NCBI GenBank assembly: GCA_009922595.1
Contig: RFVC01000007.1
Coordinates: 1-64,000 of the forward strand
Origin: Gammaproteobacteria bacterium
GTDB lineage: Bacteria; Pseudomonadota; Gammaproteobacteria; Pseudomonadales; Pseudohongiellaceae
Reading direction: 5' to 3'
Length of the DNA: 64,000 bases
Numbering within the stretch: the first letter of the stretch is position 1; the number at the start of each line of letters is the position of its first letter. Both the position numbers and the translations under genes were made by a program. The notes under the pieces are model-generated. The model saw nothing but the letters and a program-made list of their open reading frames with translations, ran no database searches and was not told where the DNA came from. Of the stretch, positions 36,028 to 44,935 are shown in pieces.

Positions 36028-36851
36028 TTACTGCTCCTGACTATCGAATACGTTTGATTTATGCCGTCTTTTGAATCGGGTTTACCTGCGAGCGCCTTGG
36101 CACGCTTCGGATGCGGCACAAAGGGAACTTTTTTCAGCCAAAGCTTTGATGCCTGCCAGTAAATACCCCAGGCAACTTTCATGGTCATGAACGGATAGCT
36201 GACAAGAAAACGGTTCAGCGAAGCTGGTGTCATGGCTCTCGCCTTCAGGTGCATCGAGGCATTGAATACGCGTTCATCACCCAGGTAATTCTCCATGTAG
36301 ATGCTGGCATTTTTTCCCGGCACCGTGCTGCGCCAGTGATAGCGCATGTCCATGGGCATGAAAGGGGAAACGTGATGATCCTTGTCGAAACCTGTCTGCG
36401 TTGGCTTGTTATTTTCAGCCGCCTTGATGACGTAACTGTGCTTTTCACCCCACGGCGTGTTTGTGACCTCGGCTACGACGTACTGCAGCGTTTCGTTATC
36501 GTCAAAACAGTAATAGGTGGTGATGGGGTTAATAATGAAGCCAAAGTAACGCAGATTAGTGAGAATCCTCACAGGACCGCTGATTTGCTCACCCGTTTCT
36601 TGATAAACTTTTTCCCTGACCGCATCGGCGAGCGGCAGCTCAGGATCACCCAGGTAATCCTTGCGTTTGAAAGAGGCAAGATTGGCGCGCTCCATTGACC
36701 AGAAACGACAGCGGGTAAAAATGGACTCCACCTCGCCAAGATCAAGATACATCATGAAAACGCGATAGCTGAAACGGTGTTTTTGAGGCAGAAAACGGCA
36801 GTGACTGACGACGCCTTCGAAAATACGGCTATGATGTGGTTCAGCATTCAT
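36024..36851 (-). CDS. DUF1365 domain-containing protein
   Basis: 275 residues of DUF1365 ([34 protein letters not shown]; later [15 protein letters not shown] and [14 protein letters not shown]). Function unknown, but the family is nearly always encoded between an FAD-dependent oxidoreductase and a CFA synthase-like gene, exactly as here, with 4-nt overlaps on both sides. A role in lipid modification is implied by that constant company. No signal peptide; one possible C-terminal hydrophobic stretch at [18 protein letters not shown]. Confidence 0.9.
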   Translation of the reverse strand: MNAEPHHSRIFEGVVSHCRFLPQKHRFSYRVFMMYLDLGEVESIFTRCRFWSMERANLASFKRKDYLGDPELPLADAVREKVYQETGEQISGPVRILTNLRYFGFIINPITTYYCFDDNETLQYVVAEVTNTPWGEKHSYVIKAAENNKPTQTGFDKDHHVSPFMPMDMRYHWRSTVPGKNASIYMENYLGDERVFNASMHLKARAMTPASLNRFLVSYPFMTMKVAWGIYWQASKLWLKKVPFVPHPKRAKALAGKPDSKDGINQTYSIVRSSK

Positions 36852-38158
36852 ACTACTGCAGCGGCAAGACGCTCATTGTTGCCGGGCATTTTGACCCGGG
36901 ACAGGTTTTGCAGGTCCTGTACGACTCTCTTCGCACTCCAGACGCCATCCTCGTGGAAGCCGTTACGCCAGTAAGCGCCGCAGAACCAGGTGTTGTTCAC
37001 TCCATTGATTTCAGACCAGCGGCTCTGTGCGCCCATGCCCACCTCCGTAAAAACAGGATGATCGTAATGGTAAACGCCCAAGATTTTTTTTTCATCTATG
37101 TCGCGAGTCTGGTTCAGGGTAACGCAGAAAGTCGTGTCCGACTCAATGCCCTGCAGGATATTCATATTGTAGGTAAGTGTCGGCTGCTCGATAACCGAAC
37201 TGTCCAGTGAGACATTCCAGCTTGACCAGCAGCGCCTGTTCTCAGGAAGCAGTGTATGGTCGGTATGCAAAACAACTTCGTTACTCGTGTAGGGAATAGC
37301 CTCGAGAATTTCTGTCTCCTCCCTGCTCGCATCCACGAGCACCCCCAGGGCCTGGTTACTGTGACAGGCAAAAATGACCTGGTCATATTCAGCAGTAAAC
37401 CTGCGACTTTCAACTATTACTGACGTAGTGCCATCAGCCCTGGCCTTTCTCGTCACTTTGAGCACAGGGTTATCAAGCTCGATACCTTTCTCAAAATTCT
37501 CTGTCAGCGGTGCAATGTAGCTCCGGGAGCCGCCCTTGATCACACGCCACTGTGGGCGGTTCTTGATATTGAGTAAGCCGTGATTGCGGAAAAAGCGGAC
37601 AAAAAACTGCAGCGGGAAATTCAGCATCATCGCGGTATTCGAAGACCAGATGGCGGCACCCATTGGAACCAGGTAAAGGTTTCGGAAAACATTGGAGTAA
37701 CCAAACTGGTCCAGGTACTGGCCAAGCGTCATGGCTGCACATTCAGGATTCTCCGCCAGGTGCAGTTCTGATTCCTTGTTGAAACGGAGAATGTCGCGCA
37801 CCATGGTCAAAAAGCGCGGCGATAAGAGATTGCGTCGCTGAGCAAACAGGGCATTTAAACTAGTGCCCGCGTATTCGACACCGGAAAGTGCATCACTAAC
37901 ACTGAAACTCATACTGGTAGGCTGGCTGTCCACACCCAGCTTGTTCATTAATCGAATAAATTCAGGATAGGTCCAGTCGTTGAAAACGATGAAGCCGGTA
38001 TCAATGGCATATTGCCGGCCTGCAACCTCGATATCCTTTGTAGCGGTGTGCCCGCCCAAAATCGGGGCCGACTCAAATAACGTTATGTCATGGTCTTTGG
38101 CTAGCTCGTGCGCGGCCACCATGCCGGAAATACCACTGCCTATTACGGCGATTTTCAT
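36848..38158 (-). CDS. FAD/NAD(P)-binding amine-oxidase-like oxidoreductase
   Basis: 436 residues. The N-terminal dinucleotide-binding motif is [19 protein letters not shown], followed by [12 protein letters not shown], and the substrate region has [16 protein letters not shown]. This is the amine-oxidase/phytoene-desaturase superfamily. The same family member linked to CFA-like synthases and DUF1365 is, in Rhodobacter, a desaturase of methylated phospholipid acyl chains on the route to furan fatty acids, as I recall. Overlaps both neighbours by 4 nt, so expression is strictly coupled. Confidence 0.88.
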   Translation of the reverse strand: MKIAVIGSGISGMVAAHELAKDHDITLFESAPILGGHTATKDIEVAGRQYAIDTGFIVFNDWTYPEFIRLMNKLGVDSQPTSMSFSVSDALSGVEYAGTSLNALFAQRRNLLSPRFLTMVRDILRFNKESELHLAENPECAAMTLGQYLDQFGYSNVFRNLYLVPMGAAIWSSNTAMMLNFPLQFFVRFFRNHGLLNIKNRPQWRVIKGGSRSYIAPLTENFEKGIELDNPVLKVTRKARADGTTSVIVESRRFTAEYDQVIFACHSNQALGVLVDASREETEILEAIPYTSNEVVLHTDHTLLPENRRCWSSWNVSLDSSVIEQPTLTYNMNILQGIESDTTFCVTLNQTRDIDEKKILGVYHYDHPVFTEVGMGAQSRWSEINGVNNTWFCGAYWRNGFHEDGVWSAKRVVQDLQNLSRVKMPGNNERLAAAVV

Positions 38159-38922
38159 TGCTGGCCCCCCTGCGCTCGGCTCATGCGAGCCGCAATGGTG
38201 TTGTACCAGAGGCCAGGCATCACTTTCATCGCTTGCAGCAGCAGGTGCAAACGTGAAGGGAAGGAAATTTTTAGTGGCCGTTTGCTGGATTTTTTCAGTA
38301 TTACCTCGGCCGCCTTTTCTGCGGTCATGAGGAACGGCATCGGGAAATCATTCTTGTCTGTAAGAGGCGTTTTGATAAAGCCGGGGTAAACCACGGTCAC
38401 GTCAATCTCGCCAACGAGGTCACAGCGCAGTGAATCGAGGAAGTAGCTCATGGCGGCCTTGGACGCTCCGTAAGCCTCTGCTCTTGGAAAACCGAGATAG
38501 CTGCTCATGCTGCCAACACCAACAATATGCGTCGTATTTGGTGACTTTCTCAGTAGCGGTAGCGCGGCAATGCAGGAGTTCACAATGCCGAAGTAATTGG
38601 TATCGGCTACGCGTCGAACCATGTCGATATCGAGTACAGGCATATCGATATACTCACAGGTGCCTGCACACAGGAAAATACTGTCGAGTGTTTCAATGCC
38701 ATAATTGCTAAGTATGTCGGCCATCGCCCGATCATCGCTCACATCGCAGGGTATTGCCGTAACATTGCCTTTCGCCGAGTGTACGAGGGAAGCCAATGAT
38801 TCAGCATTCCTCGCGCTGGCATAAACATTATGCCCCTCTCCAGCAAGCTGTTCAGCCACCTCTCTGCCGATGCCGGAACTGGCACCTGTGACCCAGATAC
38901 TAAGGGGAGCTTTGGAGTACAC
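38155..38922 (-). CDS. Short-chain dehydrogenase/reductase
   Basis: 255 residues. NAD(P)-binding VTGASSGIGREVAEQL and catalytic YxxxK in AEAYGASKAAMSYF, with the serine in VGSMSSY, define a classical SDR. A C-terminal extension from about 215 is hydrophobic. It reduces or oxidises a carbonyl/alcohol on an unknown substrate, perhaps an acyl chain given the operon. It is 2 nt downstream of the NTF2-like gene and overlaps the FAD oxidoreductase by 4 nt. Confidence 0.88.
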   Translation of the reverse strand: MYSKAPLSIWVTGASSGIGREVAEQLAGEGHNVYASARNAESLASLVHSAKGNVTAIPCDVSDDRAMADILSNYGIETLDSIFLCAGTCEYIDMPVLDIDMVRRVADTNYFGIVNSCIAALPLLRKSPNTTHIVGVGSMSSYLGFPRAEAYGASKAAMSYFLDSLRCDLVGEIDVTVVYPGFIKTPLTDKNDFPMPFLMTAEKAAEVILKKSSKRPLKISFPSRLHLLLQAMKVMPGLWYNTIAARMSRAQGGQQ

Positions 38923-38924
38923 GG

Positions 38925-39380
38925 TCAGCTTACCGAGTCACCCACGCGTATTTTGATGGATCGAATGATTTTTCCGATAACGGGGAGATGTTCGTAAACC
39001 ATTGCGCCCAGGTCGTAAACATCCTCGTGGTAGTATACGCGGTTGGTAAACTTGAGATTGGTAACTCCCCTGAGGGAAATCACCTTGCCGCCAGCCAGTT
39101 TGGGATTGGCAAATTCCATATCCCAGGTAAGGTAGGCACTATTCTCAGACATGGCGACATCTACGTACCTGATTTTGTAGTGAGTAAGGTTAGTTGCCAT
39201 CTGTTTCATGTAACGCTTAAGGGACAAGATACCCGTGACCTTGTGGATAGGATCCAAGAATTCAATATCCTGAGTATAGATATCTTCCAATGCCGACAGT
39301 TTGTCAGCCGCAAAATCTTCATAAAATGCCATCAGACTGGAAACTAGCGGATGCTTTTTAATATCAGTGACTGCGTTCAT
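38925..39380 (-). CDS. NTF2/SnoaL-like protein, first gene of the lipid operon
   Basis: 151 residues from ATG 39380 (MNAVTDIKKHPLVSSLMAFY); AAAGAA lies upstream. The frame continues further upstream but would run into the promoter region. NTF2-like fold: helix AFYEDFAADKLSALEDIYTQDIEFLDP, then strands. Cytoplasmic, function unknown. It opens the five-gene operon ending in the CFA synthase-like gene, about 35 nt downstream of an ECF-type promoter. Confidence 0.75.
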   Translation of the reverse strand: MNAVTDIKKHPLVSSLMAFYEDFAADKLSALEDIYTQDIEFLDPIHKVTGILSLKRYMKQMATNLTHYKIRYVDVAMSENSAYLTWDMEFANPKLAGGKVISLRGVTNLKFTNRVYYHEDVYDLGAMVYEHLPVIGKIIRSIKIRVGDSVS

Positions 39381-39420
39381 TTTTTCTTTACAGATTAGGG
39401 ATTTATGTTGACAATGGGAA

Positions 39421-39450
39421 CTTATACGCACCTTGAAATCGAATAGATCA
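39421..39450 (-). promoter_or_regulatory. ECF-type promoter for the lipid-modification operon
   Basis: On the minus strand TGATCT (39450-39445), 18 nt, TATAAG (39426-39421), ending 40 nt before the first ATG. The -35 resembles the TGATCC of RpoE/ChrR-controlled promoters described in Rhodobacter. A similar element on the other strand serves the sigma gene. The -10 assignment is less sure than the -35. Confidence 0.6.
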
Positions 39451-39478
39451 GAACTTTTAAACTGGTCTGAATTTTCAA

Positions 39479-39508
39479 TGATCCGAACTATCAACACCCC
39501 CGTATCTA
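39479..39508 (+). promoter_or_regulatory. ECF-type autoregulatory promoter for the sigma factor gene
   Basis: TGATCC (39479-39484), 18 nt, TATCTA (39503-39508). It matches the -35 and spacing of the element on the opposite strand; the two -35 boxes stand back to back 28 bp apart. This is consistent with the sigma factor activating its own gene and the divergent operon together. Confidence 0.6.
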
Positions 39509-39571
39509 TTGAGGATCCCGTCATAAAATTCGGGAAAAAAGCCCCATGACTATCCTGAAATTCATGGTGTT

Positions 39572-40258
39572 ATGGGTACCCAGGACCTTAACCAGCTTGG
39601 AAGGCAAAAATTGGTGGCAGTCACCGGATCAATCAAAACACACCCCAGGAATATGAATACGAGTGTCGTAAAGGACGAATCGTCTACCTGGACCGAGTGC
39701 CTACTACGGATTGCAAATCACAGCGACCAAGCGGCGTTTCAGCAGCTGTTCAAAAAATTTTCCCCCCTGATCAAGGCATTTGCTATCAGGCAATCTGCTG
39801 TTGGCGAGCAGGCCTCTTTAAGTGAGGAGCTGGTCCAAGAGACGATGGTGAAGATTTGGCAGAAAGCCGGCTCCTTCAACCCTAAGAAGGCCAGTGCGAG
39901 CACGTGGATTTTTACCATTGCACGTAATACGCGTATCGATTTATTACGTAAGACTGCCCGCCATCATCAGAATAGGATCAGTAACGACCATAGTGAAGAC
40001 GGGTTCGATGTTGAAGACATCTGGATTGAAAACGAAGATGAAGATGCCTTTAACCAGCTCGTAAAGCAGCGCAACAATGAAATGCTGCATAAATCCATCA
40101 AGGAGCTGCCAGATGAACAAGAATTCATTCTTAAAAAGGTATATCTCGAGGACAAATCCCATACCGAGATAGCAGAAGAATTAAACCTGCCTCTGGGTAC
40201 TGTGAAGTCCAGGGTCAGGCTGGCTTTAACTAAACTACGCGTGTCTGTAGAACGCTAG
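39572..40258 (+). CDS. rpoE: ECF RNA polymerase sigma factor, RpoE/ChrR-associated group
   Basis: 228 residues if ATG 39572 is used, 201 if ATG 39653. Region 2 is EELVQETMVKIWQKAGSFNPKKASASTWIFTIARNTRIDLLRK; region 4 is KSHTEIAEELNLPLGTVKSRVRLALTKLR. Both belong to the ECF11-like group that partners ChrR anti-sigma factors and responds to singlet oxygen. The ChrR gene follows 30 nt downstream, as expected. An acidic insert rich in Asp/Glu lies between the two domains. Not the envelope-stress RpoE of E. coli despite the shared symbol. Confidence 0.9.
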   Translation: MGTQDLNQLGRQKLVAVTGSIKTHPRNMNTSVVKDESSTWTECLLRIANHSDQAAFQQLFKKFSPLIKAFAIRQSAVGEQASLSEELVQETMVKIWQKAGSFNPKKASASTWIFTIARNTRIDLLRKTARHHQNRISNDHSEDGFDVEDIWIENEDEDAFNQLVKQRNNEMLHKSIKELPDEQEFILKKVYLEDKSHTEIAEELNLPLGTVKSRVRLALTKLRVSVER

Positions 40259-40288
40259 TAGTTATCAACAACGGAATTATTAATCGAT

Positions 40289-41002
40289 ATGGCTAACAAA
40301 CAATTGGTTAAATATCACCCTGACACGCGTTTCCTGACGGATTACGCTGCGGGCAGCCTGCCTGAATCACAGGCGCTGTGTGTTGCAGCCCACCTGCATC
40401 ACTGTGCCGACTGCCGCGCGCACATCAGGGAACTAACCCAAGTCGGTACAGAATTATTTATGGAACAGCCCGCCGCTGAAGTAAGCTCCGGCTGCCTTGA
40501 CCAAGTCATGGCCCGCGTGGCTGGTGCTATAAATGAACCTGCAAAGACCCCCGCTACGGCAGCAAACGACAGTTCGTCTTCTGATGCAGTCAAGAAAACC
40601 GAAACTGTCAGCCTCCCCCGCGCGATCAGCAAGATGACCAGCGGCAACCTGGAAAATCTAAAATGGCGGACATTAGGTAAATCTTTCCGCTATTCAACCA
40701 TCAATACTGGTGATGAATTCCGTGAATCATCCCTGCTGGAAATTAAGGCCGGCGGTGAGATACCAAGGCATCATCATGGCGGCGATGAAATTACAGTTAT
40801 CCTGAAAGGCAGCTTTTCAGACCAGGAAGACAAGTATAACGTGGGTGACTTCATCGTACGTTCGCAGGGTGAAACCCATACCCCTGTAGCTTCACAGGAT
40901 GAAGACTGTCTATGCATCACCACCCTGGATGCTCCGATCAAGATGAACAATGTCTTTTACCGGATGCTGATGCCATTTCTGAACAGGCCCACTTCCGCAT
41001 AA
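40289..41002 (+). CDS. chrR: ChrR family zinc-binding anti-sigma factor
   Basis: 237 residues in two domains. The N-terminal anti-sigma domain has the zinc motif H35-x3-C39-x2-C42 after YHPDTRFLTDYAAGSLPES. The C-terminal cupin has metal ligands H161, H163, E167 and H197 (HHHGGDEIT, then GETHTPV). In Rhodobacter the N-domain holds the sigma factor and the cupin is needed to release it on singlet oxygen. A low-complexity linker (about 82-105) joins the two. Transcribed with the sigma gene. Confidence 0.93.
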   Translation: MANKQLVKYHPDTRFLTDYAAGSLPESQALCVAAHLHHCADCRAHIRELTQVGTELFMEQPAAEVSSGCLDQVMARVAGAINEPAKTPATAANDSSSSDAVKKTETVSLPRAISKMTSGNLENLKWRTLGKSFRYSTINTGDEFRESSLLEIKAGGEIPRHHHGGDEITVILKGSFSDQEDKYNVGDFIVRSQGETHTPVASQDEDCLCITTLDAPIKMNNVFYRMLMPFLNRPTSA

Positions 41003-41030
41003 AATCATTGGCTCTTCACAACGTTAGCCT

Positions 41031-42422
41031 TTAAAACTTGTTGTTTTTAAAGGCTGCCAGCGCTCTTTGCCTGCTCATTTTCAGATCTACGATCGGTAAC
41101 GGATATTCGGCGGGTTTGAGCATCCCCGGATCATGAATACTCTTCTCATCGAGTTCGCTTAGCTCGGGTACGAAATAGCGAATGAAATCCCCCTGCGCAT
41201 CAAAACGCTGCGACTGTGTTATCGGATTAAAAATTCTGAAATAAGGGGCTGCGTCAGTACCGGTAGAAGCGCTCCATTGCCAGCCGCCGTTATTGGCCGA
41301 AAAATCTCCGTCTACCAGGTGCTCCATAAACCACTTCTCACCCCATCGCCAGTCAAGCAGGAGGTTCTTGCTCAGAAACATGGCCGTTATCATTCGCAGC
41401 CGGTTGTGCATCCAGCCCGTTTCTTTCAACTGGCGCATGGCGGCATCGACTATGGGTATGCCGGTCTTTCCCTCACACCAGGCTTTGAAGTCATTCTCAT
41501 CATACCTCCAGGGCAGAGAATCAAGTTCCTGACGAAAGGCTTTATTCATATTGACGTGCGGGTAATGAAAAATAATGTGCTTGTAAAATTCCCGCCAAAG
41601 CAATTCGTTTTTCCACGTCTCCGGTCCTTCACCCGAATGGCTGAGGGTGGCTTCACGCCAGCAGTCACGGATTGAAATAACGCCGGATGTAAGCCAGGGT
41701 GACAGCGTGCTGGTTCCGGGAAGCGCAGGAAAATCCCTGTTCTGTTTATAGCCGGCAACGGGCTGACTACAAAAGTGCTTAAGCTTTTCACGGGCTGCCT
41801 TTTCCCCTGCCGGCCATAAGTCCGTCCATCTGCTCTCTGGCGCCGGCCAGCCCAGTTCTTCTAGCGGTTTCTGTCCTTTAATAGCCTCGGGAACCCCTAA
41901 GCTGCTGTTGGGCCCTAGCTTTTCTGCCCGGTCAGGCAGCTGCAGCATAACCCTGCATTTCTTAGAAAAAGGAGTAAAAACTTTGAATGGCTCTCCACTG
42001 TTATTGAGCACTGAACCCGGCTCAATAAGGATCTGGTCGTGGTGAATGACAGCTTCCACGCCAAGCTCCCTTGCTGCGGATAAGACCTGGTGATCACGGC
42101 GAACTTCGTTAAGCGGGTATTCGGCATTCAAGTGCAGGCTGTCAGCCTGCCAAACGGACAGGGCACTGCAAATAATCTCGATACTGCCCGGGTAGTCCGG
42201 CGCCTGGGCGCAGACAAGGGGAATCTTAAGCCTAGAAAGTGCTTTTTCGAGCTCTAGTAGGTTACGCCGCCAAAAATCCAGCTTGATAGGGGCATCATTA
42301 TGCGTCTGCCACTGATCAGGCGTCGCAATGTACAGCGCTATAACCTCGCCGCGTTGGCGGGCTGCTTCAAGCGCCAGATTATCCTCAATTCGAAGATCCG
42401 TTCGGAACCAGACTACATTCAA
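41031..42422 (-). CDS. phrB: Deoxyribodipyrimidine photolyase
   Basis: 463 residues, class I CPD photolyase. The N-terminal antenna-binding domain begins MNVVWFRTDLRIEDNLAL. The FAD domain has ELLWREFYKHIIFHYPHVN, DAAMRQLKETGWMHNRLRMITAMFLSKNLLLDWRWGE and GGWQWSASTGTDAAPYFRIFNP. It repairs UV-induced cyclobutane pyrimidine dimers using blue light. It overlaps the DUF523/DUF1722 gene by 4 nt (the ybgA-phr pairing known from E. coli). Photolyases are regular members of ChrR regulons. Confidence 0.96.
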   Translation of the reverse strand: MNVVWFRTDLRIEDNLALEAARQRGEVIALYIATPDQWQTHNDAPIKLDFWRRNLLELEKALSRLKIPLVCAQAPDYPGSIEIICSALSVWQADSLHLNAEYPLNEVRRDHQVLSAARELGVEAVIHHDQILIEPGSVLNNSGEPFKVFTPFSKKCRVMLQLPDRAEKLGPNSSLGVPEAIKGQKPLEELGWPAPESRWTDLWPAGEKAAREKLKHFCSQPVAGYKQNRDFPALPGTSTLSPWLTSGVISIRDCWREATLSHSGEGPETWKNELLWREFYKHIIFHYPHVNMNKAFRQELDSLPWRYDENDFKAWCEGKTGIPIVDAAMRQLKETGWMHNRLRMITAMFLSKNLLLDWRWGEKWFMEHLVDGDFSANNGGWQWSASTGTDAAPYFRIFNPITQSQRFDAQGDFIRYFVPELSELDEKSIHDPGMLKPAEYPLPIVDLKMSRQRALAAFKNNKF

Positions 42423-43396
42423 ATCTGGTTCCTCAGACTCAGGTCATCGGGATAAGGCTGCAGGAAGGACTGCATTTCAATGTAGTCGTTCGGGTAGACA
42501 TGAAAATAATGCCGCAGCATGGTGACTGGAACGATTAACGGCACAATTCCGTTGCGGTACTGCTCTATGACTTCGCCGAGTTTTTCCTTTTCCTTGCCAC
42601 CAAGATCCTTTTTTAGGTAGCCCTGCAAATGCCGCAGCACGTTTGCATTACTCTTGCGACTGGCCTTACGCGACAGTGACTCCATGAGGGCGGTAAAATA
42701 TTTTTCACCCAGTTCATAAGGATCCTGTTTGCCAGCATCTCCGAGCATTCGGCCCAGCGTAGTATAGGACTGGGGATTATTTGCCATGAGGGAGTACTTG
42801 TAGCAGGAATGGAAATCAATCAACTTTTTGGCCGTAAGCCCCGAAGCCTTCATTGCCTGCCAGTTGCTGTAGGCAAAGACGCGAGTGATAAAGTTTTCCC
42901 TGAGCACAGGATCCATTAACCTACCGGCTTCTTCTACCGGCAAAAGCGGATACGTGTCAGTGATTACCTTGGCATAAACACCTCGGCCCATTTCTTCCTG
43001 GGGAAAGCCCTTGTCGTTGTAGACCTTTACCCGAAAAAGCCCGCAGCTGGGCGAGCCCTTAATAAAGATGTAGCCGGACAGGTCGTTGAGCTCATGCGCC
43101 TTTTCCCGACCAAAAAGCTTGAGCTCCTGCGTGACGTTTATGGAAGCGTCATCAACACCGACAACATCAGGGTCGGAGGGAGTACCAACAAGCCGAATGG
43201 GTTTGCGCGGAATACTAAGACCAATGCCCACTTCAGGACAAACAGAGATAAAGTCGAAATAACGGGATAGTTCTCTGGTGCAGAGCGTGGAATGTTTGTG
43301 TCCGCCGTTGTAACGGACTTCCTCACCAAGCAGGCAACTGCTGATTCCAACCCGGATCTTTTCGCTAGACTGAGGACTGGATTCCTGTTGATTCAC
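42419..43396 (-). CDS. DUF523-DUF1722 protein (YbgA-like)
   Basis: 325 residues from GTG 43396, or 338 from TTG 43435; the family core starts at IRVGISSCLLGEEVRYNGGHK in either case. The DUF523 part carries CPE and a conserved cysteine (KGSPSCGLFRVKVY); the DUF1722 (YbgA) half begins near FITRVFAYSNWQ and is helical. Function unproven, but the gene is coupled to phrB in many bacteria. The longer start would overlap the chelatase gene by 71 nt, the shorter by 32. Confidence 0.85.
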   Translation of the reverse strand: MNQQESSPQSSEKIRVGISSCLLGEEVRYNGGHKHSTLCTRELSRYFDFISVCPEVGIGLSIPRKPIRLVGTPSDPDVVGVDDASINVTQELKLFGREKAHELNDLSGYIFIKGSPSCGLFRVKVYNDKGFPQEEMGRGVYAKVITDTYPLLPVEEAGRLMDPVLRENFITRVFAYSNWQAMKASGLTAKKLIDFHSCYKYSLMANNPQSYTTLGRMLGDAGKQDPYELGEKYFTALMESLSRKASRKSNANVLRHLQGYLKKDLGGKEKEKLGEVIEQYRNGIVPLIVPVTMLRHYFHVYPNDYIEMQSFLQPYPDDLSLRNQI

Positions 43397-43781
43397 TGCT
43401 GTTCGCGGCCTCTGCTGATGGATAGTGATTAGCAATTAATTCACCGAGACCTATCCAGAAGGCATCATAACTGCCAACTTCATTCAAGAGAGTTATGTCG
43501 ACTCCCTTGAACTGCTGATTCAGTCTGGTGATTTTATCCGGTACATCATGCAGCAAATGACGTCCGGCAGCAAAGAATAACGGAAGGACCTCGAATGAAC
43601 GTTCCCCCTGCAGGTAATTTTTACTAATCACATGCTCTAGACTGGGCGATGCCATTTCCATGTAGGCAAGGCTGGCGTTTTTTTCAAGACGCTTGTTTAT
43701 GGTTTTCAGGCCCAGCTCAAAGGTTTGGCACCAGTTGCTGTCCTTGCTGCCATGCGCGAGAAGAATGAGGTGTGAGGACAA
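43365..43781 (-). CDS. Sirohydrochlorin chelatase-like CbiX protein, single domain
   Basis: 138 residues with start codon TTG 43781, supported by AAGGA 7 nt upstream. LLAHGSKDSNW near the N-terminus holds the chelatase histidine; a second histidine lies in FAAGRHLLHDVP. This is one CbiX/SirB half-unit, which inserts metal into sirohydrochlorin-type tetrapyrroles, or may be a binding protein. It opens the operon with the YbgA-like and photolyase genes and is divergent from ferrochelatase, so tetrapyrrole handling and light repair are physically linked here. Confidence 0.8.
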   Translation of the reverse strand: MSSHLILLAHGSKDSNWCQTFELGLKTINKRLEKNASLAYMEMASPSLEHVISKNYLQGERSFEVLPLFFAAGRHLLHDVPDKITRLNQQFKGVDITLLNEVGSYDAFWIGLGELIANHYPSAEAANSSESTGIQSSV

Positions 43782-43833
43782 TTTGTATTCCTTGTTACAT
43801 CTGTTGCATCAGGTAATGCGTAAATAACTGACA

Positions 43834-43839
43834 TATAAT
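43834..43839 (+). promoter_or_regulatory. Candidate -10 element for hemH
   Basis: A perfect TATAAT lies 61 nt before the hemH ATG in the divergent chelatase-hemH region, without a good -35. Nearby ACCGG-CTTGA-CCGGT is a small perfect palindrome (43847-43861) that could be a regulatory site. Confidence 0.3.
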
Positions 43840-43900
43840 GAGTATAACCGGCTTGACCGGTAAAAAAGTTATTCTACGCAGTTTGCCGGTAAACAGATTT

Positions 43901-44935
43901 ATGCCTAATCGCGCCGTACTTTTCGCCAACCTGGGCTCTCCTGACAGTCCTGATATCCCTGCCGTCAGGCGCTACCTAAACCAGTTCCTGATGGATCCAT
44001 ATGTTATACAGCTGCCGTGGCTACTGCGCCGCCTTATTGTCGGTTTGTTTGTACTGCCTTTTAGGCCGAAGTATTCCGCGGAGGCCTATGAAAGCATCTG
44101 GACTGACAAAGGCTCACCGCTGATTTCCCTCTCAATGGAACTTTTGGATGCGGTTAAACGCACTACGGACATTCCCTTGGCAATGAGCATGCGCTACGGC
44201 AATCCATCCATCGAGTCAGAGCTGCTAAAGCTTGCAAAGGAACCCGGAATCAAGGAAATTCTTTTTGTGCCGATGTACCCGCATTACGCTGAATCCACGA
44301 TCACCACTTCAGTGAAAGAGGCTGAGCGTGTGGTTGAAAATCATGGACTGAATGTGAAGCTACAGGTGATGCACCCCTTCTACAATCATCCTGATTACAT
44401 AAAAGCCCTGGTGGCCAGTGCTGAAACTCACTTCGCAGATACCAGTGCCTACGATCACGTCATATTCAGTTACCACGGCCTTCCGGAACTGCATATCACC
44501 AAGGCTGATCCCACCGGTTCACACTGTCTAAAAAAAGAAAACTGCTGTCAGACGCCATCCCCCGCGCATTCTATTTGTTACCGGCATCAAGTGGTTGAGA
44601 CAACACGATTATTCGTGGAACAGGCTGGTTTGAGAGAGGACCAGTACACGCTGGCTTTTCAATCAAGACTGGGACGTGCCAAGTGGCTTGAACCGAGTAC
44701 TGAAGATACCCTGAAGAAACTGGCAGGCAGCGGCGTCAAAAAAGTGCTAGTGTTATGCCCGGCATTCGTGACCGACTGCCTGGAGACACTTGAGGAAATT
44801 GAAATCCAGGGAGCAGAGGTGTTCGAGGAGGCTGGCGGTGAATCGCTTACCTTGGTTCCTTGCCTGAATTCCCATCCGGACTGGGTCTCTGTGCTCACCG
44901 ACTGGATAAAAAACTACCCGTCACCCGCGGCATAA
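43901..44935 (+). CDS. hemH: Ferrochelatase
   Basis: 344 residues from ATG 43901 (MPNRAVLFANLGSPDSPD, the family start). Metal-site histidine in FSYHGLPE; conserved FQSRLGRAKWLEPSTEDTLKKLA and CPAFVTDCLETLEEI with the catalytic glutamate. It inserts Fe2+ into protoporphyrin IX at the inner membrane. Protoporphyrin is a strong photosensitiser that makes singlet oxygen, so its place next to photolyase and the ChrR locus is functionally sensible. Confidence 0.96.
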   Translation: MPNRAVLFANLGSPDSPDIPAVRRYLNQFLMDPYVIQLPWLLRRLIVGLFVLPFRPKYSAEAYESIWTDKGSPLISLSMELLDAVKRTTDIPLAMSMRYGNPSIESELLKLAKEPGIKEILFVPMYPHYAESTITTSVKEAERVVENHGLNVKLQVMHPFYNHPDYIKALVASAETHFADTSAYDHVIFSYHGLPELHITKADPTGSHCLKKENCCQTPSPAHSICYRHQVVETTRLFVEQAGLREDQYTLAFQSRLGRAKWLEPSTEDTLKKLAGSGVKKVLVLCPAFVTDCLETLEEIEIQGAEVFEEAGGESLTLVPCLNSHPDWVSVLTDWIKNYPSPAA

